From Sphingomonas sp. (GTDB lineage: Bacteria; Pseudomonadota; Alphaproteobacteria; Sphingomonadales; Sphingomonadaceae), in assembly GCA_017418975.1 (NCBI GenBank), contig JAFOMG010000016.1, positions 62,001 through 126,000 of the forward strand: DNA of 64,000 bases, in the 5' to 3' direction. Both the position numbers and the translations under genes were made by a program. The notes below the pieces were generated by a model. The model saw nothing but the letters and a program-made list of their open reading frames with translations. It did not search any database and was not told the origin of the DNA. Shown piece by piece: positions 8,656 through 18,090 of this stretch (position 1 is the first letter of the stretch; every line of letters begins with the position of its first letter).

Positions 8656-11625
8656 TCAGAAGCGATAGCCCAGGCGGAACTGGATGCGCCGCGGCAACGT
8701 GAGCGTGTTGGCCGCGTTCGCGGCATTGGCCGGCTTCAGCTCGTCGGGCGGATTCGATGCCGGGTTCATATAGGTGTCGAAATCCTTGAAGTTCTTGTTG
8801 TTGAACAGGTTGAGGATGTCGACTGCGGCTTCGACCTTGCCGCTGGCGATCTTGATGTCCTTGGCGAGCGAGACGTTCACTTCGCAGAAGGCGAACAATC
8901 CCTTGATGCAGTTTTTCTCGGGATAGGCCGCCGTCAGCAGCGCGGCGCCACTGTCCGAACCGCGGCTACCATCGGTCACCTGATAGGCCGCGCCGCTGCT
9001 CAGCGTGGTAAGCGTCGAGAAGCGGAAGCCCAGCGGCAGGTCGACCATGCCCGAGATCACCACCCGGTGCCGCTCGTCGCCGGCCTTGGGACGCCAGCCA
9101 TAGCCGTCCGGCGTCAGGCCATCGAGGCTGAACAGGTCGCCGCCATTCTGCTCCGCCTTGGACAGCGTGTAGGCGATGTTCAGGCCCCAGCCCGAGGATT
9201 TGGTGTAGTTCTTGTCGAGCGTGAAATAGAGCGCCTTGTAGCGGGTATCGAGCCCGTCATAGCCGATCAGGACATTGGCATAGCCGAACGGAATCACCGG
9301 CGCGGTGTTGCAGCAATTGCCCAGGCCGTTGTTCTGCCGCGTCGCGAACAGGTTGGTATAGCCGTGGCGGCCGCGCTGGTACGAACCGGTCACCGAGGCC
9401 TCGAACACGCCGAAGCGCTGGCGCACACCCAGGCTGAACTGGTCGTTCACCGGGGGCTTGGCGTCATTCTTCACCGCGAACAGCTCGGGCAGGCCGGCAC
9501 CCTGCGCGCTGGCGACCAGCGCGAGCAGGCCCTCGCGGGTGGCATAGGCCGGATTCCACATGATGGTGGGCAGGCCCGAGCGCGGCTGGCCGTTGCGCGA
9601 GAAGCGGAACACGCCGATCGGATTGATGGTGCGCGACAGTTCGTCGACCGTGTTGTTGAAATTGTTGCGGTCGTAATAGCGGCCGGCACCGCCGAAGATC
9701 ACCGTCGAGCGATCGCCCTTGATGTCCCAGGAGAAGCCGAGGCGCGGCGCGAAGGCGCCGGCGAACGGCTTACGGTCGTTGCCGTCGGTGATGTAGTTCT
9801 CGGGGTTGAAATAGAAGGTGCTCGGCAACGCGCGCAGCGCCGCGGCGGCCGCAGCCGGCGTGCGATAATGGTTGTTGAAGCCGTTCGTCTCATAGTCCCA
9901 ACGCACGCCGAGGTTCAGCTGGAGGCGGTCGGTGACGTTCCAATCGTCCTGCAGATAGAGGCCGATCTGGGTGTTCGATGCCTGGATCTTGCCGCTGCCC
10001 AGGCCCAGCCGCGCCTCGGCCGGGAAGGAGAAGTCGGTATCGTCGCTCGGGTCGAGCGGCGTACCGGCCGCATCGATGCGATAGATGTAGCGCGGCTGGA
10101 TATAGGCGTTGTTGTCGAACTGGATGTCCGTCACTTCCACGCGCGCGCCGAACTTGATCGCATGGCCATCAAAGCCGGTGAAGGTGAAGTCGTCGCGGAG
10201 CGTGTAGCTCTGCTGCGTTTCGTTGCGGGTCGAATCCTTGCCGCCGAACAGCATGACCCCGACATATTCGTAGGACGGCAGCTCGGGGTGCAGCGAGACC
10301 GGGTTGAAGTTGTAGTTCAGGTAGCTGGCATTGAACTCGTTGGTGAAGTTGTTGCCGTTATAGGCCCATTTGAACAGATAGGTATCGACCTTGTTCCGCT
10401 TGTTCTCGGCATTCTCATAGGCGATGTTGCCCTGGAAGCCTTGGATGTCGGTTTCCTGGCGGCGGCTGAACGACAGGTCGAAGGTCTGGCGATCGTCCGG
10501 GGTCAGGGTCAGCTTGCCGAAATAGAAGTCGCCGCGGAACGGGCTGACGAAGGCGCCTTCGAAATCGCTCAGGCGCCGGCCCGAATATTGGTTGAACTGC
10601 TGGATCGCCCCGGCCGAGCCGTTGCTCTTGACGTTGAACGCGCGGTTCTGGTCGTTGCCTTCATAGGCGCCGAAGAAGAACAGCCGGTCCTTGATGATCG
10701 GGCCTCCCAGCGACACGCCATATTGCTTGCGCTCGAACGCGGGCTTGGGCCGGTTGTCGCGCTTGTCGAGATACGCCTTCTCGCTCAGCCCCTTGTCGGT
10801 GTACTGGCCGAAAATCTCGCCATGGAACTCGTTGGTGCCCGACTTGGTGATCGCGGTGACGATCGCCGCGCCGGCCTGTTCATACTCGGCCTTGTAGTTC
10901 TGGGTGAGGACGCGGAACTCCTGCACGGCGAGCTGGCCGAACGGGTTGCCGCGGCTGTTCTGCTGGCCGGCGATGCCGCCCTCGCGCAGCTGGTTCTTCA
11001 GGCTGATGCCGTCGACGAAGACGTTGACCTGGCTCGCCGTCGAGGCGCCCGAAGTGAAGCCCTTGTCGGTCTCGCTGTCATTATACTTCACGCCCGGGGC
11101 GAGCGCGACGAAGGACAGGAAGTTGCGGTCGGTCTGCGGCAGGCGCTGGATCTGCGTCACACTGACATTGGTCGCGACTTCGCTGGTCCGCGTCTCGGTG
11201 AGGCGGTTGCCGGTGACGATGATCCTCCCCTCGGGCACCGCCGCACCGCCGACGGTCAGATCGAGGCTGGCCGACTGGCCGACGGCAACCACCACCAGCT
11301 GGCTCGTGGTCTCGGTACCCGCCGTGGCGGTCACTTCATATTCGCCCGGGCGCAGACCGGTGAGCGTGTAGCCACCGTTCGCATCGGCGGCCGCGCGCCA
11401 GGTCTGGTTGGTCGCGGTGCTGCGCGCGGTCACCTGCGCGCCCGCCGCGCCCTTGCCGTCGGCATCGATCACCTGGCCGCGCACGCTGGCGGTGCTCACC
11501 TGCGCCGAGGCCATGGTCGGCAGCATCGCCGCGCCGCTCGCGAACAAGGTCGCCGCGGCCATCGCCGTCGCCGAGATGCCGCGCGTCAGGACACGACGAT
11601 TCTTATTGGAAATTCCCACTGTCAT
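8656..11625 (-). CDS. Oar-like TonB-dependent receptor
   Basis: A 989-residue outer-membrane receptor. After a long signal (ending MASAQ) comes a carboxypeptidase-regulatory-like domain (SVRGQVIDADGKGAAGAQVTA... GEYEVTATAG), then a plug domain, then a large beta-barrel ending in FRLGYRF with the terminal Phe needed for outer-membrane assembly. Such receptors import oligosaccharides in sphingomonads and xanthomonads. Start choice is open: the ATG at 11625 sits almost on the ggggagga site, while the GTG at 11619 has normal spacing. Two LacI-type palindromes lie just upstream (11643 and 11705), tying it to the regulator at 2747. Confidence 0.93.
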   Translation of the reverse strand: MTVGISNKNRRVLTRGISATAMAAATLFASGAAMLPTMASAQVSTASVRGQVIDADGKGAAGAQVTARSTATNQTWRAAADANGGYTLTGLRPGEYEVTATAGTETTSQLVVVAVGQSASLDLTVGGAAVPEGRIIVTGNRLTETRTSEVATNVSVTQIQRLPQTDRNFLSFVALAPGVKYNDSETDKGFTSGASTASQVNVFVDGISLKNQLREGGIAGQQNSRGNPFGQLAVQEFRVLTQNYKAEYEQAGAAIVTAITKSGTNEFHGEIFGQYTDKGLSEKAYLDKRDNRPKPAFERKQYGVSLGGPIIKDRLFFFGAYEGNDQNRAFNVKSNGSAGAIQQFNQYSGRRLSDFEGAFVSPFRGDFYFGKLTLTPDDRQTFDLSFSRRQETDIQGFQGNIAYENAENKRNKVDTYLFKWAYNGNNFTNEFNASYLNYNFNPVSLHPELPSYEYVGVMLFGGKDSTRNETQQSYTLRDDFTFTGFDGHAIKFGARVEVTDIQFDNNAYIQPRYIYRIDAAGTPLDPSDDTDFSFPAEARLGLGSGKIQASNTQIGLYLQDDWNVTDRLQLNLGVRWDYETNGFNNHYRTPAAAAAALRALPSTFYFNPENYITDGNDRKPFAGAFAPRLGFSWDIKGDRSTVIFGGAGRYYDRNNFNNTVDELSRTINPIGVFRFSRNGQPRSGLPTIMWNPAYATREGLLALVASAQGAGLPELFAVKNDAKPPVNDQFSLGVRQRFGVFEASVTGSYQRGRHGYTNLFATRQNNGLGNCCNTAPVIPFGYANVLIGYDGLDTRYKALYFTLDKNYTKSSGWGLNIAYTLSKAEQNGGDLFSLDGLTPDGYGWRPKAGDERHRVVISGMVDLPLGFRFSTLTTLSSGAAYQVTDGSRGSDSGAALLTAAYPEKNCIKGLFAFCEVNVSLAKDIKIASGKVEAAVDILNLFNNKNFKDFDTYMNPASNPPDELKPANAANAANTLTLPRRIQFRLGYRF

Positions 11626-11642
11626 TCCTCCCCAACCCAGTT

Positions 11643-11654
11643 GTAACCGGTTAC
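11643..11654. promoter_or_regulatory. LacI-type operator O3 (perfect palindrome)
   Basis: gtaaccggttac, identical to O1, sits 18 bases before the TonB receptor start codon. At that distance a bound repressor would block initiation or early elongation. Confidence 0.75.
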
Positions 11655-11704
11655 AGATACGGGCGCGCATTGTTCTGATTATGGTTGCCGCCGGAAACTC
11701 CCAT

Positions 11705-11716
11705 GAAACCGGTTCC
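11705..11716. promoter_or_regulatory. LacI-type operator O4 (degenerate)
   Basis: gaaaccggttcc keeps the aaccggtt core and lies 51 bases beyond O3, about five helical turns away. Cooperative binding or looping with O3 is possible. Confidence 0.5.
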
Positions 11717-11837
11717 ATGAAACTGTCAATCCCATGGCTGCGTCAGCGTTGTCGGCGCCTGATTTTGCTGCGCTGCGATGTGTCGTCGATGCAACACCTG
11801 GGGCGTGCCCGTGATGCACGGGTTCCCGGCGGCCCCT

Positions 11838-11867
11838 CTTGCGGCGCGTGCAGGGTGCTCCCCATAT
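11838..11867 (+). promoter_or_regulatory. Sigma-32 (RpoH) promoter of hslV
   Basis: CTTGcgg at 11838-11844 and CCCCATAT at 11860-11867, spaced 15 bases, match the heat-shock consensus CTTGAAA-N(11-16)-CCCCATNT very well. The -10 box ends only seven bases before the hslV ATG, so transcription should begin at or next to the start codon. Confidence 0.8.
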
Positions 11868-11874
11868 CCGCGCC

Positions 11875-12426
11875 ATGAGCGAAACAAATGCGTGGCACGG
11901 CACGACGATTCTTTCCGTGCGCAAATCCGGCAAGGTGGTGATCGCGGGGGACGGCCAGGTCTCGGCCGGCAATACCGTGATGAAGCCCAATGCCCGCAAG
12001 GTGCGCCCCCTGGGCGACGGCAAGGTGATTGCGGGCTTCGCGGGCGCCACCGCCGATGCTTTCACCCTGTTCGAACGGCTCGAGGCCAAGCTGGAGCGCC
12101 ATAACGGCCAGTTGCTCCGCGCCGCGGTCGAGCTCGCCAAGGACTGGCGGACGGACAAGTATCTGCGCAACCTCGAGGCGATGCTGATCGTCGCCGACAA
12201 GGAAGTGACGCTGGTCGTCACCGGCAATGGCGATGTGCTCGAGCCCGAGGGCGGCGTGGCGGCGATCGGCTCGGGCGGCAATTTCGCCCTGGCCGCGGCG
12301 CGCGCGCTGGTCGATTATGAGAGCGACCCCGAGAAGATCGCGCGGGCCGCGATGAAGATCGCGGGCGAGCTGTGCGTCTACACCAATGATCGGCTGACGG
12401 TGGAAATGCTCGACAGTGACAGCTGA
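11875..12426 (+). CDS. hslV: ATP-dependent protease peptidase subunit HslV
   Basis: The 183-residue subunit forms the proteolytic core of the HslUV (ClpQY) heat-shock protease in the cytoplasm. After a short propeptide the catalytic N-terminal threonine should be Thr10 ([10 protein letters not shown]). Typical segments follow: [33 protein letters not shown] and [16 protein letters not shown]. No ribosome-binding site is seen before the ATG, consistent with the sigma-32 promoter placing the mRNA 5' end at the start codon. The ATPase partner hslU is at 14121, separated by two unrelated genes; in many bacteria the two are adjacent. Confidence 0.96.
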   Translation: MSETNAWHGTTILSVRKSGKVVIAGDGQVSAGNTVMKPNARKVRPLGDGKVIAGFAGATADAFTLFERLEAKLERHNGQLLRAAVELAKDWRTDKYLRNLEAMLIVADKEVTLVVTGNGDVLEPEGGVAAIGSGGNFALAAARALVDYESDPEKIARAAMKIAGELCVYTNDRLTVEMLDSDS

Positions 12427-12814
12427 CTCGCCGGGCGTCCCCGCGAAGTTCGGTTTCGACTATGATCCGGATCGCAACCGCATCCTGATCCATATCCGCG
12501 ATTTCTGGACGGTGGAGACGGTGCGCGACTTCGCGGCGGCGGCGGGCGCGCAGGCACAGGCGCTGCGCGCGACCCGCGACGATTACGACGTGCTGATCGA
12601 TTCGCGCGACTTCCCGGTCCAGGCGAACGACGTCGCCGATCTGCTGCCGAGCATCGCAGAGGCCGGGCTGCGGCTTACTTCCGGCCGTGCGGCCTCGGTC
12701 GTGGGCAGCCATCTGAACAAGCTCCAGGCCGAACGCACCCAGACCCATCCCCGGATGCGGATATTCATGACCGTGGAAGCGGCCGAGGCCTGGCTGGGGG
12801 AGAAGGCAGGCTGA
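12416..12814 (+). CDS. STAS/SpoIIAA-like small protein of unknown function
   Basis: A 132-residue cytoplasmic protein that starts at a GTG overlapping the last 11 bases of hslV, so its translation is coupled to hslV. The pattern [48 protein letters not shown] and [20 protein letters not shown] looks like the alternating strands and helices of the SpoIIAA/STAS-like fold seen in many alphaproteobacterial hypothetical proteins. No serine phosphorylation site can be assigned. The fold is inferred from pattern; the function is unknown. Confidence 0.75.
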   Translation: MTADSPGVPAKFGFDYDPDRNRILIHIRDFWTVETVRDFAAAAGAQAQALRATRDDYDVLIDSRDFPVQANDVADLLPSIAEAGLRLTSGRAASVVGSHLNKLQAERTQTHPRMRIFMTVEAAEAWLGEKAG

Positions 12815-12820
12815 GCTTCC

Positions 12821-12856
12821 CTCCTCCCCTCCTCCCTTTCCCGGAAGGGAGGGGAG
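12821..12856. terminator. Pyrimidine/purine hairpin after hslV operon
   Basis: A cctcccttt-type arm pairs with ggaagggagggg around a short loop, just after the gene ending at 12814. There is no T run, so it may slow rather than end transcription. It belongs to the same GC-rich hairpin class as those at 232, 15417, 20777 and 38941. Confidence 0.4.
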
Positions 12857-12940
12857 CAAGCGGACCCATGAGCCCAGCTCATGCCTCCCCCTATCCGAAA
12901 CGGGGTTGAGCCTCCCCGCCCCCCGCCTACCCTGGGCGCC

Positions 12941-14059
12941 ATGCAGATCGCCCGTCGCCCGCTCATCGCCTCCGCCGCCCTGGCGCTTCCCGCCTGCACC
13001 GCGGCTCCCCGCCCGGCGACGCTCGCCAGCAGCACGCGCGGCCCGAAATGCCTGCCCGCGGTCCATGTCGCGCCCGGCCGCGTCATCCGCACCGTCGCAG
13101 GCCTGCGCCCCTATCGCGCCCAGGGCTTCGTCGTCCGGGCCGAGCCGCTGGGGGACAAGCGCCTAGTCCATAATTACGGCCATGGCGGCGCCGGGATCAC
13201 GCTCAGCTGGGGCACATCGCGCCTCGCCGTGGATCTCGGCCTGCCCGGCCATGCCGGCCCGGTCGCCGTGCTCGGCTGCGGCATCGTCGGGCTCACCACC
13301 GCGCGCCTGCTCCAGGAGGCCGGCCGCCAGGTCACGCTCTACGCTGCCCAGCTCCCGCCCCACACCACGTCGAACATCGCCGGCGGGCAATGGCACCCGG
13401 CCAGCCTCTACGATCCCGATCAGGTCACCCCCGAATGGATCGCGCAGTTCAAGGCGGCGATGGACTATAGCTGGCGGCGCTTCCAGATCATGGTCGGGGA
13501 GGAATATGGCATCCGCTGGGTGCCCACCTATTTCCAGCTGCGCGACGATCCGGCCGGGGGCGATGCCGGCCCCGATCTCTCCGGCACCTATGAAACCGAT
13601 CCCGTGATCCTCGGCCCCGGCGAACATCCCTTCCCGGTCCGGCGCGTCCGCCGCTTCAGCACCATGTATGCCGAGAGCGGCCATCTCCTGCGCCAGCTGA
13701 TGCGCGACGTGCAGATCGCCGGCGGCAGGTTCGTGGTGCGCGACTTCGCCACCCCCGCCGACATCCTCGCCTTGCCCGAGACACTGGTGTTCAACTGCAC
13801 GGGCCTCGGCGCCGGCAAGCTGTTCGGCGATGCCGGGATCGAGCCGGTGCGCGGCCAGCTCGCCGTGCTGCTTCCCCAGGCCGAGGTGCAATATGCCTTT
13901 GCGGGGCAGATGGGCTATATGTTCCCGCGCGCCGACGGGATCGTCTGCGGCGGCACCTTCGAACATGGCGAATGGGATACCACGCCCCAGCCCGAGCGGA
14001 TCGCGAGGATCCTCGAGAAGCAGCGCACCTTCTTCTCCGGCTTTCGCTGCACGGCTTGA
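12941..14059 (+). CDS. Lipoprotein FAD oxidase of D-amino-acid-oxidase type, circularly permuted
   Basis: The 372-residue protein carries all the D-amino-acid/D-aspartate oxidase motifs, but in shifted order. Canonical DAAO has the dinucleotide-binding GxGxxG at its start and YGHGG-type sequence at its end. Here [11 protein letters not shown] and [15 protein letters not shown] come first (about residues 45-90), then [14 protein letters not shown] (about 107-120), [32 protein letters not shown] and [12 protein letters not shown], where it ends. The N-terminus has [10 protein letters not shown] and an LPAC lipobox, so it is probably Tat-exported and lipid-anchored. The ATG at 12941 starts the signal. 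Expected reaction: oxidative deamination of a D-amino acid; the substrate is unknown. Confidence 0.8.
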   Translation: MQIARRPLIASAALALPACTAAPRPATLASSTRGPKCLPAVHVAPGRVIRTVAGLRPYRAQGFVVRAEPLGDKRLVHNYGHGGAGITLSWGTSRLAVDLGLPGHAGPVAVLGCGIVGLTTARLLQEAGRQVTLYAAQLPPHTTSNIAGGQWHPASLYDPDQVTPEWIAQFKAAMDYSWRRFQIMVGEEYGIRWVPTYFQLRDDPAGGDAGPDLSGTYETDPVILGPGEHPFPVRRVRRFSTMYAESGHLLRQLMRDVQIAGGRFVVRDFATPADILALPETLVFNCTGLGAGKLFGDAGIEPVRGQLAVLLPQAEVQYAFAGQMGYMFPRADGIVCGGTFEHGEWDTTPQPERIARILEKQRTFFSGFRCTA

Positions 14060-14120
14060 AGCGGCGCGTCCGGCCCCCACATCGGGGTCCGAAACGAACC
14101 CAGAGAACCCATTTCCCCCA

Positions 14121-15413
14121 ATGAACGAGAATCTCACGCCCAAGGCGATCGTCGCCGCCCTCGATGCGCACATCATCGGCCAGAAGGACGCCAAGCGCGC
14201 CGTGTCGGTAGCGCTGCGCAACCGCTGGCGCCGCCAGCAGCTCTCCGCCGACCTGCGCGACGAAGTGACGCCGAAGAACATCCTGATGATCGGGCCGACC
14301 GGCTGCGGCAAGACCGAGATCAGCCGCCGCCTGGCCAAGCTCGCCGATGCCCCCTTCGTGAAGGTGGAAGCCACCAAGTTCACCGAGGTCGGCTATGTCG
14401 GCCGCGACATCGAGCAGATCGCCCGCGACCTGGTGGAAGAGGCGATCCGGCTCGAGAAGGAGCGCCGCCGCGCCGCGGTGAAGGACAAGGCCGAGGAAGC
14501 CGCGATGGGCCGCCTGCTCGACGCGCTGACCGGCAAGGATTCGTCCACCGCCACGCGCGAGGCGTTCAAGCAGCGCTTCGCCGAGGGCACGCTCGACAAT
14601 GCCGAGATCGAGATCGAAGTGGAACAGGCCCCGGCCATGCCCTTCGACATACCGGGCGGCGCGCCCCAGATGATCAACCTGGGCGAGATGATGAAGGGCC
14701 TCACCGGCTCGCCGCTCAAGCGCCGCAAGATGAGCGTCCGCGCCGCCTGGACCAAGCTGGTCGAGGAAGAGGCCGACAAGCGCCTCGACCAGGACGAAGT
14801 CAGCCGCGTCGCGCTGGCGGACGCGGAAGCCAACGGCATCGTCTTCCTCGACGAGATCGACAAGATCGCCGTGTCGGACGTGCGCGGCGGCTCGGTCAGC
14901 CGCGAGGGCGTCCAGCGCGACCTGCTGCCGCTGATCGAGGGCACCACCGTCGCCACCAAATACGGGCCGATGAAGACCGACCATATCCTCTTCATCGCGA
15001 GCGGCGCCTTCCATGTCGCCAAGCCGAGCGACCTGCTGCCCGAGCTGCAGGGCCGCCTGCCGATCCGCGTCGAGCTGAAGGGGCTGACCGAGGAGGATTT
15101 CGTCGCGATCCTCTCGGACACCAAGGCGAGCCTGGTCCAGCAATATGCGGCGCTGCTCGGTACCGAGGGCGTGCGGATCGACTTCACCGACGACGGCATC
15201 CGCGCGGTCGCGCGCATCGCCGCCGAAGTGAATGGCGAGGTCGAGAATATCGGCGCCCGCCGGCTTCAGACCGTGATGGAGAAGCTGCTCGAGGACATCA
15301 GCTTCGGCGCCGAGGACCGCAAGGGCGAGACGCTGGTGATCGACGGCGCCTATGTCGACAGGCAGCTCGCCGCCGTGGCGCGCAACACGGATCTCAGCCG
15401 CTACGTGCTGTGA
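14121..15413 (+). CDS. hslU: ATP-dependent protease ATPase subunit HslU
   Basis: The 430-residue AAA+ unfoldase partners HslV. Walker A is GPTGCGKT at residues 58-65, Walker B is [10 protein letters not shown] at about 239-248, and the sensor and substrate loop regions are intact ([18 protein letters not shown]). The acidic I-domain with [13 protein letters not shown] is present between them, and the C-terminus ends LSRYVL, the tail that inserts into HslV. Length is normal. It lies 61 bases after the oxidase gene. No separate sigma-32 promoter was seen, so expression may depend on the hslV promoter. Confidence 0.96.
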   Translation: MNENLTPKAIVAALDAHIIGQKDAKRAVSVALRNRWRRQQLSADLRDEVTPKNILMIGPTGCGKTEISRRLAKLADAPFVKVEATKFTEVGYVGRDIEQIARDLVEEAIRLEKERRRAAVKDKAEEAAMGRLLDALTGKDSSTATREAFKQRFAEGTLDNAEIEIEVEQAPAMPFDIPGGAPQMINLGEMMKGLTGSPLKRRKMSVRAAWTKLVEEEADKRLDQDEVSRVALADAEANGIVFLDEIDKIAVSDVRGGSVSREGVQRDLLPLIEGTTVATKYGPMKTDHILFIASGAFHVAKPSDLLPELQGRLPIRVELKGLTEEDFVAILSDTKASLVQQYAALLGTEGVRIDFTDDGIRAVARIAAEVNGEVENIGARRLQTVMEKLLEDISFGAEDRKGETLVIDGAYVDRQLAAVARNTDLSRYVL

Positions 15414-15416
15414 CGA

Positions 15417-15449
15417 AATTCCTCCCCGGGGCGCGCCTCGGGGAGGATT
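15417..15449. terminator. Palindromic terminator after hslU
   Basis: aattcctccccg (15417-15428) pairs with cggggaggatt (15439-15449), with a T run following on the plus strand. It starts four bases after the hslU stop and has nearly the same arms as the element at 232-263. Confidence 0.6.
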
Positions 15450-15514
15450 TGGCTTTCCCGATACCCGCCGGCTTGCCACCATTCCCCGCGATTCGTTTCG
15501 CAAGGGGAACCGCC

Positions 15515-17647
15515 ATGACGCGCCTGCTCGCCACTGCCGCCCTGCTCGCCGCTGGCACGGCGCTTCCGGCGCTCGCCCAGACCGCACCCTTGCCCGCCCC
15601 GGTCCCGCCCGTCGCCGCGCAGAAGCCGCATCAGGTCAAGGCGCCCTTCGGCGCCACTCGCAACGACGAATATTACTGGCTGCGCGACGATACGCGGAAG
15701 AATCCGGAGATGCTGGCCCATCTCAAGGCCGAGAACGCCTATGCCGACGCCGTGCTCGCCGCCGAGAAGCCGCTGGCGGACAAGGTCTATGGCGAGATTG
15801 TCGGGCACATCAAGCAGGACGACAGCTCGGTCCCCTATCTGAAGCGCGGCTATTATTACTACACCCGCTTCGCCGCCGGCGCCGACTATCCGATCGTCGC
15901 GCGGCGCAAGGCCAGCCTGGAGGCGCCCGAGGAAGTGATCCTCGACCAGCCGGCCATGGCCAAGGACCACAGCTTCTTCCAGATCGCCGGCCGCGCGGTG
16001 AGCCCGGACAACCGGCTGCTCGCCTATACGATCGATACCGTCGGCCGCCGCCAATATGTGCTGCAGGTGAAGAACCTCGCGACCGGCGAGACCTTTGCGG
16101 ACAGCATCCCCAATGTCGAGGGCGGCGTGGCCTGGGCCGGCGACAACCGGACGATCTTCTACCTCGAGAAGGATCCCGTCACCCTGCTCTCCAAGCGCGT
16201 GAAGGCGCACGTCCTCGGCACGCCCGCCGCGGCGGACCGGCTGATCTACGAGGAGAAGGACGATACCTATTATATGAGCGTCGGCCGCACGACCGACGAC
16301 CGGTATGTCTGCATCTATCTGCACAGCACGGTCAGCGACGAGCAGCGCTGCGCCCCCGCCGCGAACCCCGCCGGCTTCGCGGTGGTCGCCCCGCGCGAGC
16401 GCGACTTCCTCTATCAGGCCGATCATCTCGGCGACCGCTGGATCGTCCGCACCAACTGGCAGGCGCCCAACTACCGGCTGATGACGGCGGGCGACGCGCA
16501 TCTCGCCCATGGCCGTGCGGCATGGAAGGACCTGGTTCCCGCCAGCGGCGACACCTTCATCGAGGACTTCAAGCCCTTCAACGGCTTCCTCGCCGTCGAG
16601 GAGCGCGCCGAGGGCAACAAGAAGCTGCGCATCCTGGTCCCCGGCGCCAAGCCCTTCCCGGTCGCGGCCGACGAGCCCGCCTATACCATGGCGCTCGGCA
16701 CCAACGAGGAGCCGGGCAGCGAATGGCTGCGCTACACTTATGATTCGCTGGTGACGCCGACCACCACGTACGAAGTGAACTACAAGACCGGCGAGCGCCG
16801 CGTGCTCAAGGTCCAGCCGGTGCCGGGCTATGATCCGGCGAAATACGTCACCGAACGCGTCTGGGCCACCGCGCGCGACGGCACCAGGGTTCCGGTCAGC
16901 CTGGTCCGGGCGAAGGGCCTGGCGAAGGACGGCACCGCCGCGCTCTTCCAATATGCCTATGGCAGCTACGGCTATTCGACCGATCCCGCCTTCTCGCCGA
17001 TGCTGCCCAGCCTGCTCGATCGCGGCATGGTCTATGCCATCGCCCATATCCGCGGCGGGCAGGAAATGGGCCGCAAATGGTTCGACCAGGGCAAGGTGCT
17101 CAACAAGAAGAACAGCTTCACCGATTTCATCGACGTGACCCGCTTCCTGGTCGATCAGGGCTATGCCGCCAAGGGTCGCGTCGCCGCGATGGGCGGCAGC
17201 GCCGGCGGTCTGCTGATGGGCGGCATCGCCAACATGGCGCCGCAGGATTATCGCGTGATCGTCGCGCAGGTGCCCTTTGTCGACGTGGTCACCACCATGC
17301 TCGACACATCGATCCCGCTCACCACCGGCGAGTTCGACGAATGGGGCAACCCCGCCGAGAAGCGCTATTACGACTATATGCTGGGCTACTCGCCCTACGA
17401 CAATGTCGCGGCGCGGGCCTATCCGGCGATGTACGTCTCCACCGGCCTGTGGGACAGTCAGGTGCAATATTACGAGCCGGCCAAATGGGTCGCCCGGCTG
17501 CGCGCGAGGAAGACCGACGCCAACCCGCTCGTCTTCCGCATCAACATGGAGGCCGGCCATGGCGGCAAGTCGGGCCGGTTCGAACGCTATCGCCAGCAGG
17601 CCGAATATCTCGGCTTCGTGATGGACCGGCTCGGCGTGGCGAAGTGA
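15515..17647 (+). CDS. ptrB: Exported oligopeptidase B (prolyl oligopeptidase family S9)
   Basis: A 710-residue serine peptidase that cuts short peptides after basic residues. A signal peptide (LLATAALLAAGTALPALA) indicates a periplasmic location. The N-terminal seven-blade propeller (starting around APFGATRNDEYYWLRDD) is followed by the alpha/beta hydrolase domain with Ser562 in GGSAGG, Asp647 in GLWDSQV and His682 in EAGHGGKSGR. HIRGGQEMGRKWF is typical of oligopeptidase B. The ATG at 15515 was chosen because caaggggaa precedes it and it begins the signal peptide; the frame is open further upstream through the terminator. It is convergent with the small genes at 17678-18489. Confidence 0.93.
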   Translation: MTRLLATAALLAAGTALPALAQTAPLPAPVPPVAAQKPHQVKAPFGATRNDEYYWLRDDTRKNPEMLAHLKAENAYADAVLAAEKPLADKVYGEIVGHIKQDDSSVPYLKRGYYYYTRFAAGADYPIVARRKASLEAPEEVILDQPAMAKDHSFFQIAGRAVSPDNRLLAYTIDTVGRRQYVLQVKNLATGETFADSIPNVEGGVAWAGDNRTIFYLEKDPVTLLSKRVKAHVLGTPAAADRLIYEEKDDTYYMSVGRTTDDRYVCIYLHSTVSDEQRCAPAANPAGFAVVAPRERDFLYQADHLGDRWIVRTNWQAPNYRLMTAGDAHLAHGRAAWKDLVPASGDTFIEDFKPFNGFLAVEERAEGNKKLRILVPGAKPFPVAADEPAYTMALGTNEEPGSEWLRYTYDSLVTPTTTYEVNYKTGERRVLKVQPVPGYDPAKYVTERVWATARDGTRVPVSLVRAKGLAKDGTAALFQYAYGSYGYSTDPAFSPMLPSLLDRGMVYAIAHIRGGQEMGRKWFDQGKVLNKKNSFTDFIDVTRFLVDQGYAAKGRVAAMGGSAGGLLMGGIANMAPQDYRVIVAQVPFVDVVTTMLDTSIPLTTGEFDEWGNPAEKRYYDYMLGYSPYDNVAARAYPAMYVSTGLWDSQVQYYEPAKWVARLRARKTDANPLVFRINMEAGHGGKSGRFERYRQQAEYLGFVMDRLGVAK

Positions 17648-17677
17648 AGCCCTTCCCCGCTTCGCGGGCGAGGGGCG

Positions 17678-18079
17678 TTACTTTGACTTCTCGTACGGCG
17701 TGAACTTGCCGAACATGCAATAGGCGCCCGGAATGCTCGAGCCCGGATCCAGGGCGCGGAACCGGTCGTTCCGGCAGAGCTGCGATCCGTGCACCTCGAC
17801 GATCAGCGTGGTGTAGGGCCGCAGGCCCGGGCAGCTGCTCGCCAGGTCGTTGCGCCACAGCGTCCGCCCCACCGGCTTGTAGAGGATGGTGCGGTCGTCG
17901 ATGATCTGCGGGCCGTCGGAATCGGAGACGCTGATGCAGTCGCGCGGCGTCCCCGGCACCCGGTCGCCGAGCGCGCGCGCCAGGTCGTTCCGCGCCTCAG
18001 CCTGTTGCGAGGCCTGCATCTCGCTGCTGGCGGCGCAGCCGGCCAGCGCGAGCATCGCGGCGATGATGGGTGCGCGCAT
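17678..18079 (-). CDS. Small DUF6491-type lipoprotein, copy B
   Basis: This 133-residue protein has a lipoprotein signal (LALAGC). Its mature part contains RDCIS, DDRTILYKPVGRTLWRNDLASSCPGL and QLCRNDRF, a cysteine-paired pattern seen in small sphingomonad proteins annotated DUF6491. It is clearly paralogous to the gene immediately upstream (18091-18489): the order C-I-S / TILY / WRND / C-GL / QLCR / F-PY is shared. The ATG at 18079 has gaggag nine bases upstream. Function is unknown; an envelope role is inferred from the signal only. Confidence 0.75.
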   Translation of the reverse strand: MRAPIIAAMLALAGCAASSEMQASQQAEARNDLARALGDRVPGTPRDCISVSDSDGPQIIDDRTILYKPVGRTLWRNDLASSCPGLRPYTTLIVEVHGSQLCRNDRFRALDPGSSIPGAYCMFGKFTPYEKSK

Positions 18080-18090
18080 CCCGGCTCTCC

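Noticed and set aside
9067..11646. An 859-residue open frame on the plus strand opposite the Oar-like receptor
   Set aside because: Antisense frame kept open by high GC third positions. It has no family pattern, is rich in Arg, Gly, Val, Ala and His, and the receptor on the other strand is certain.
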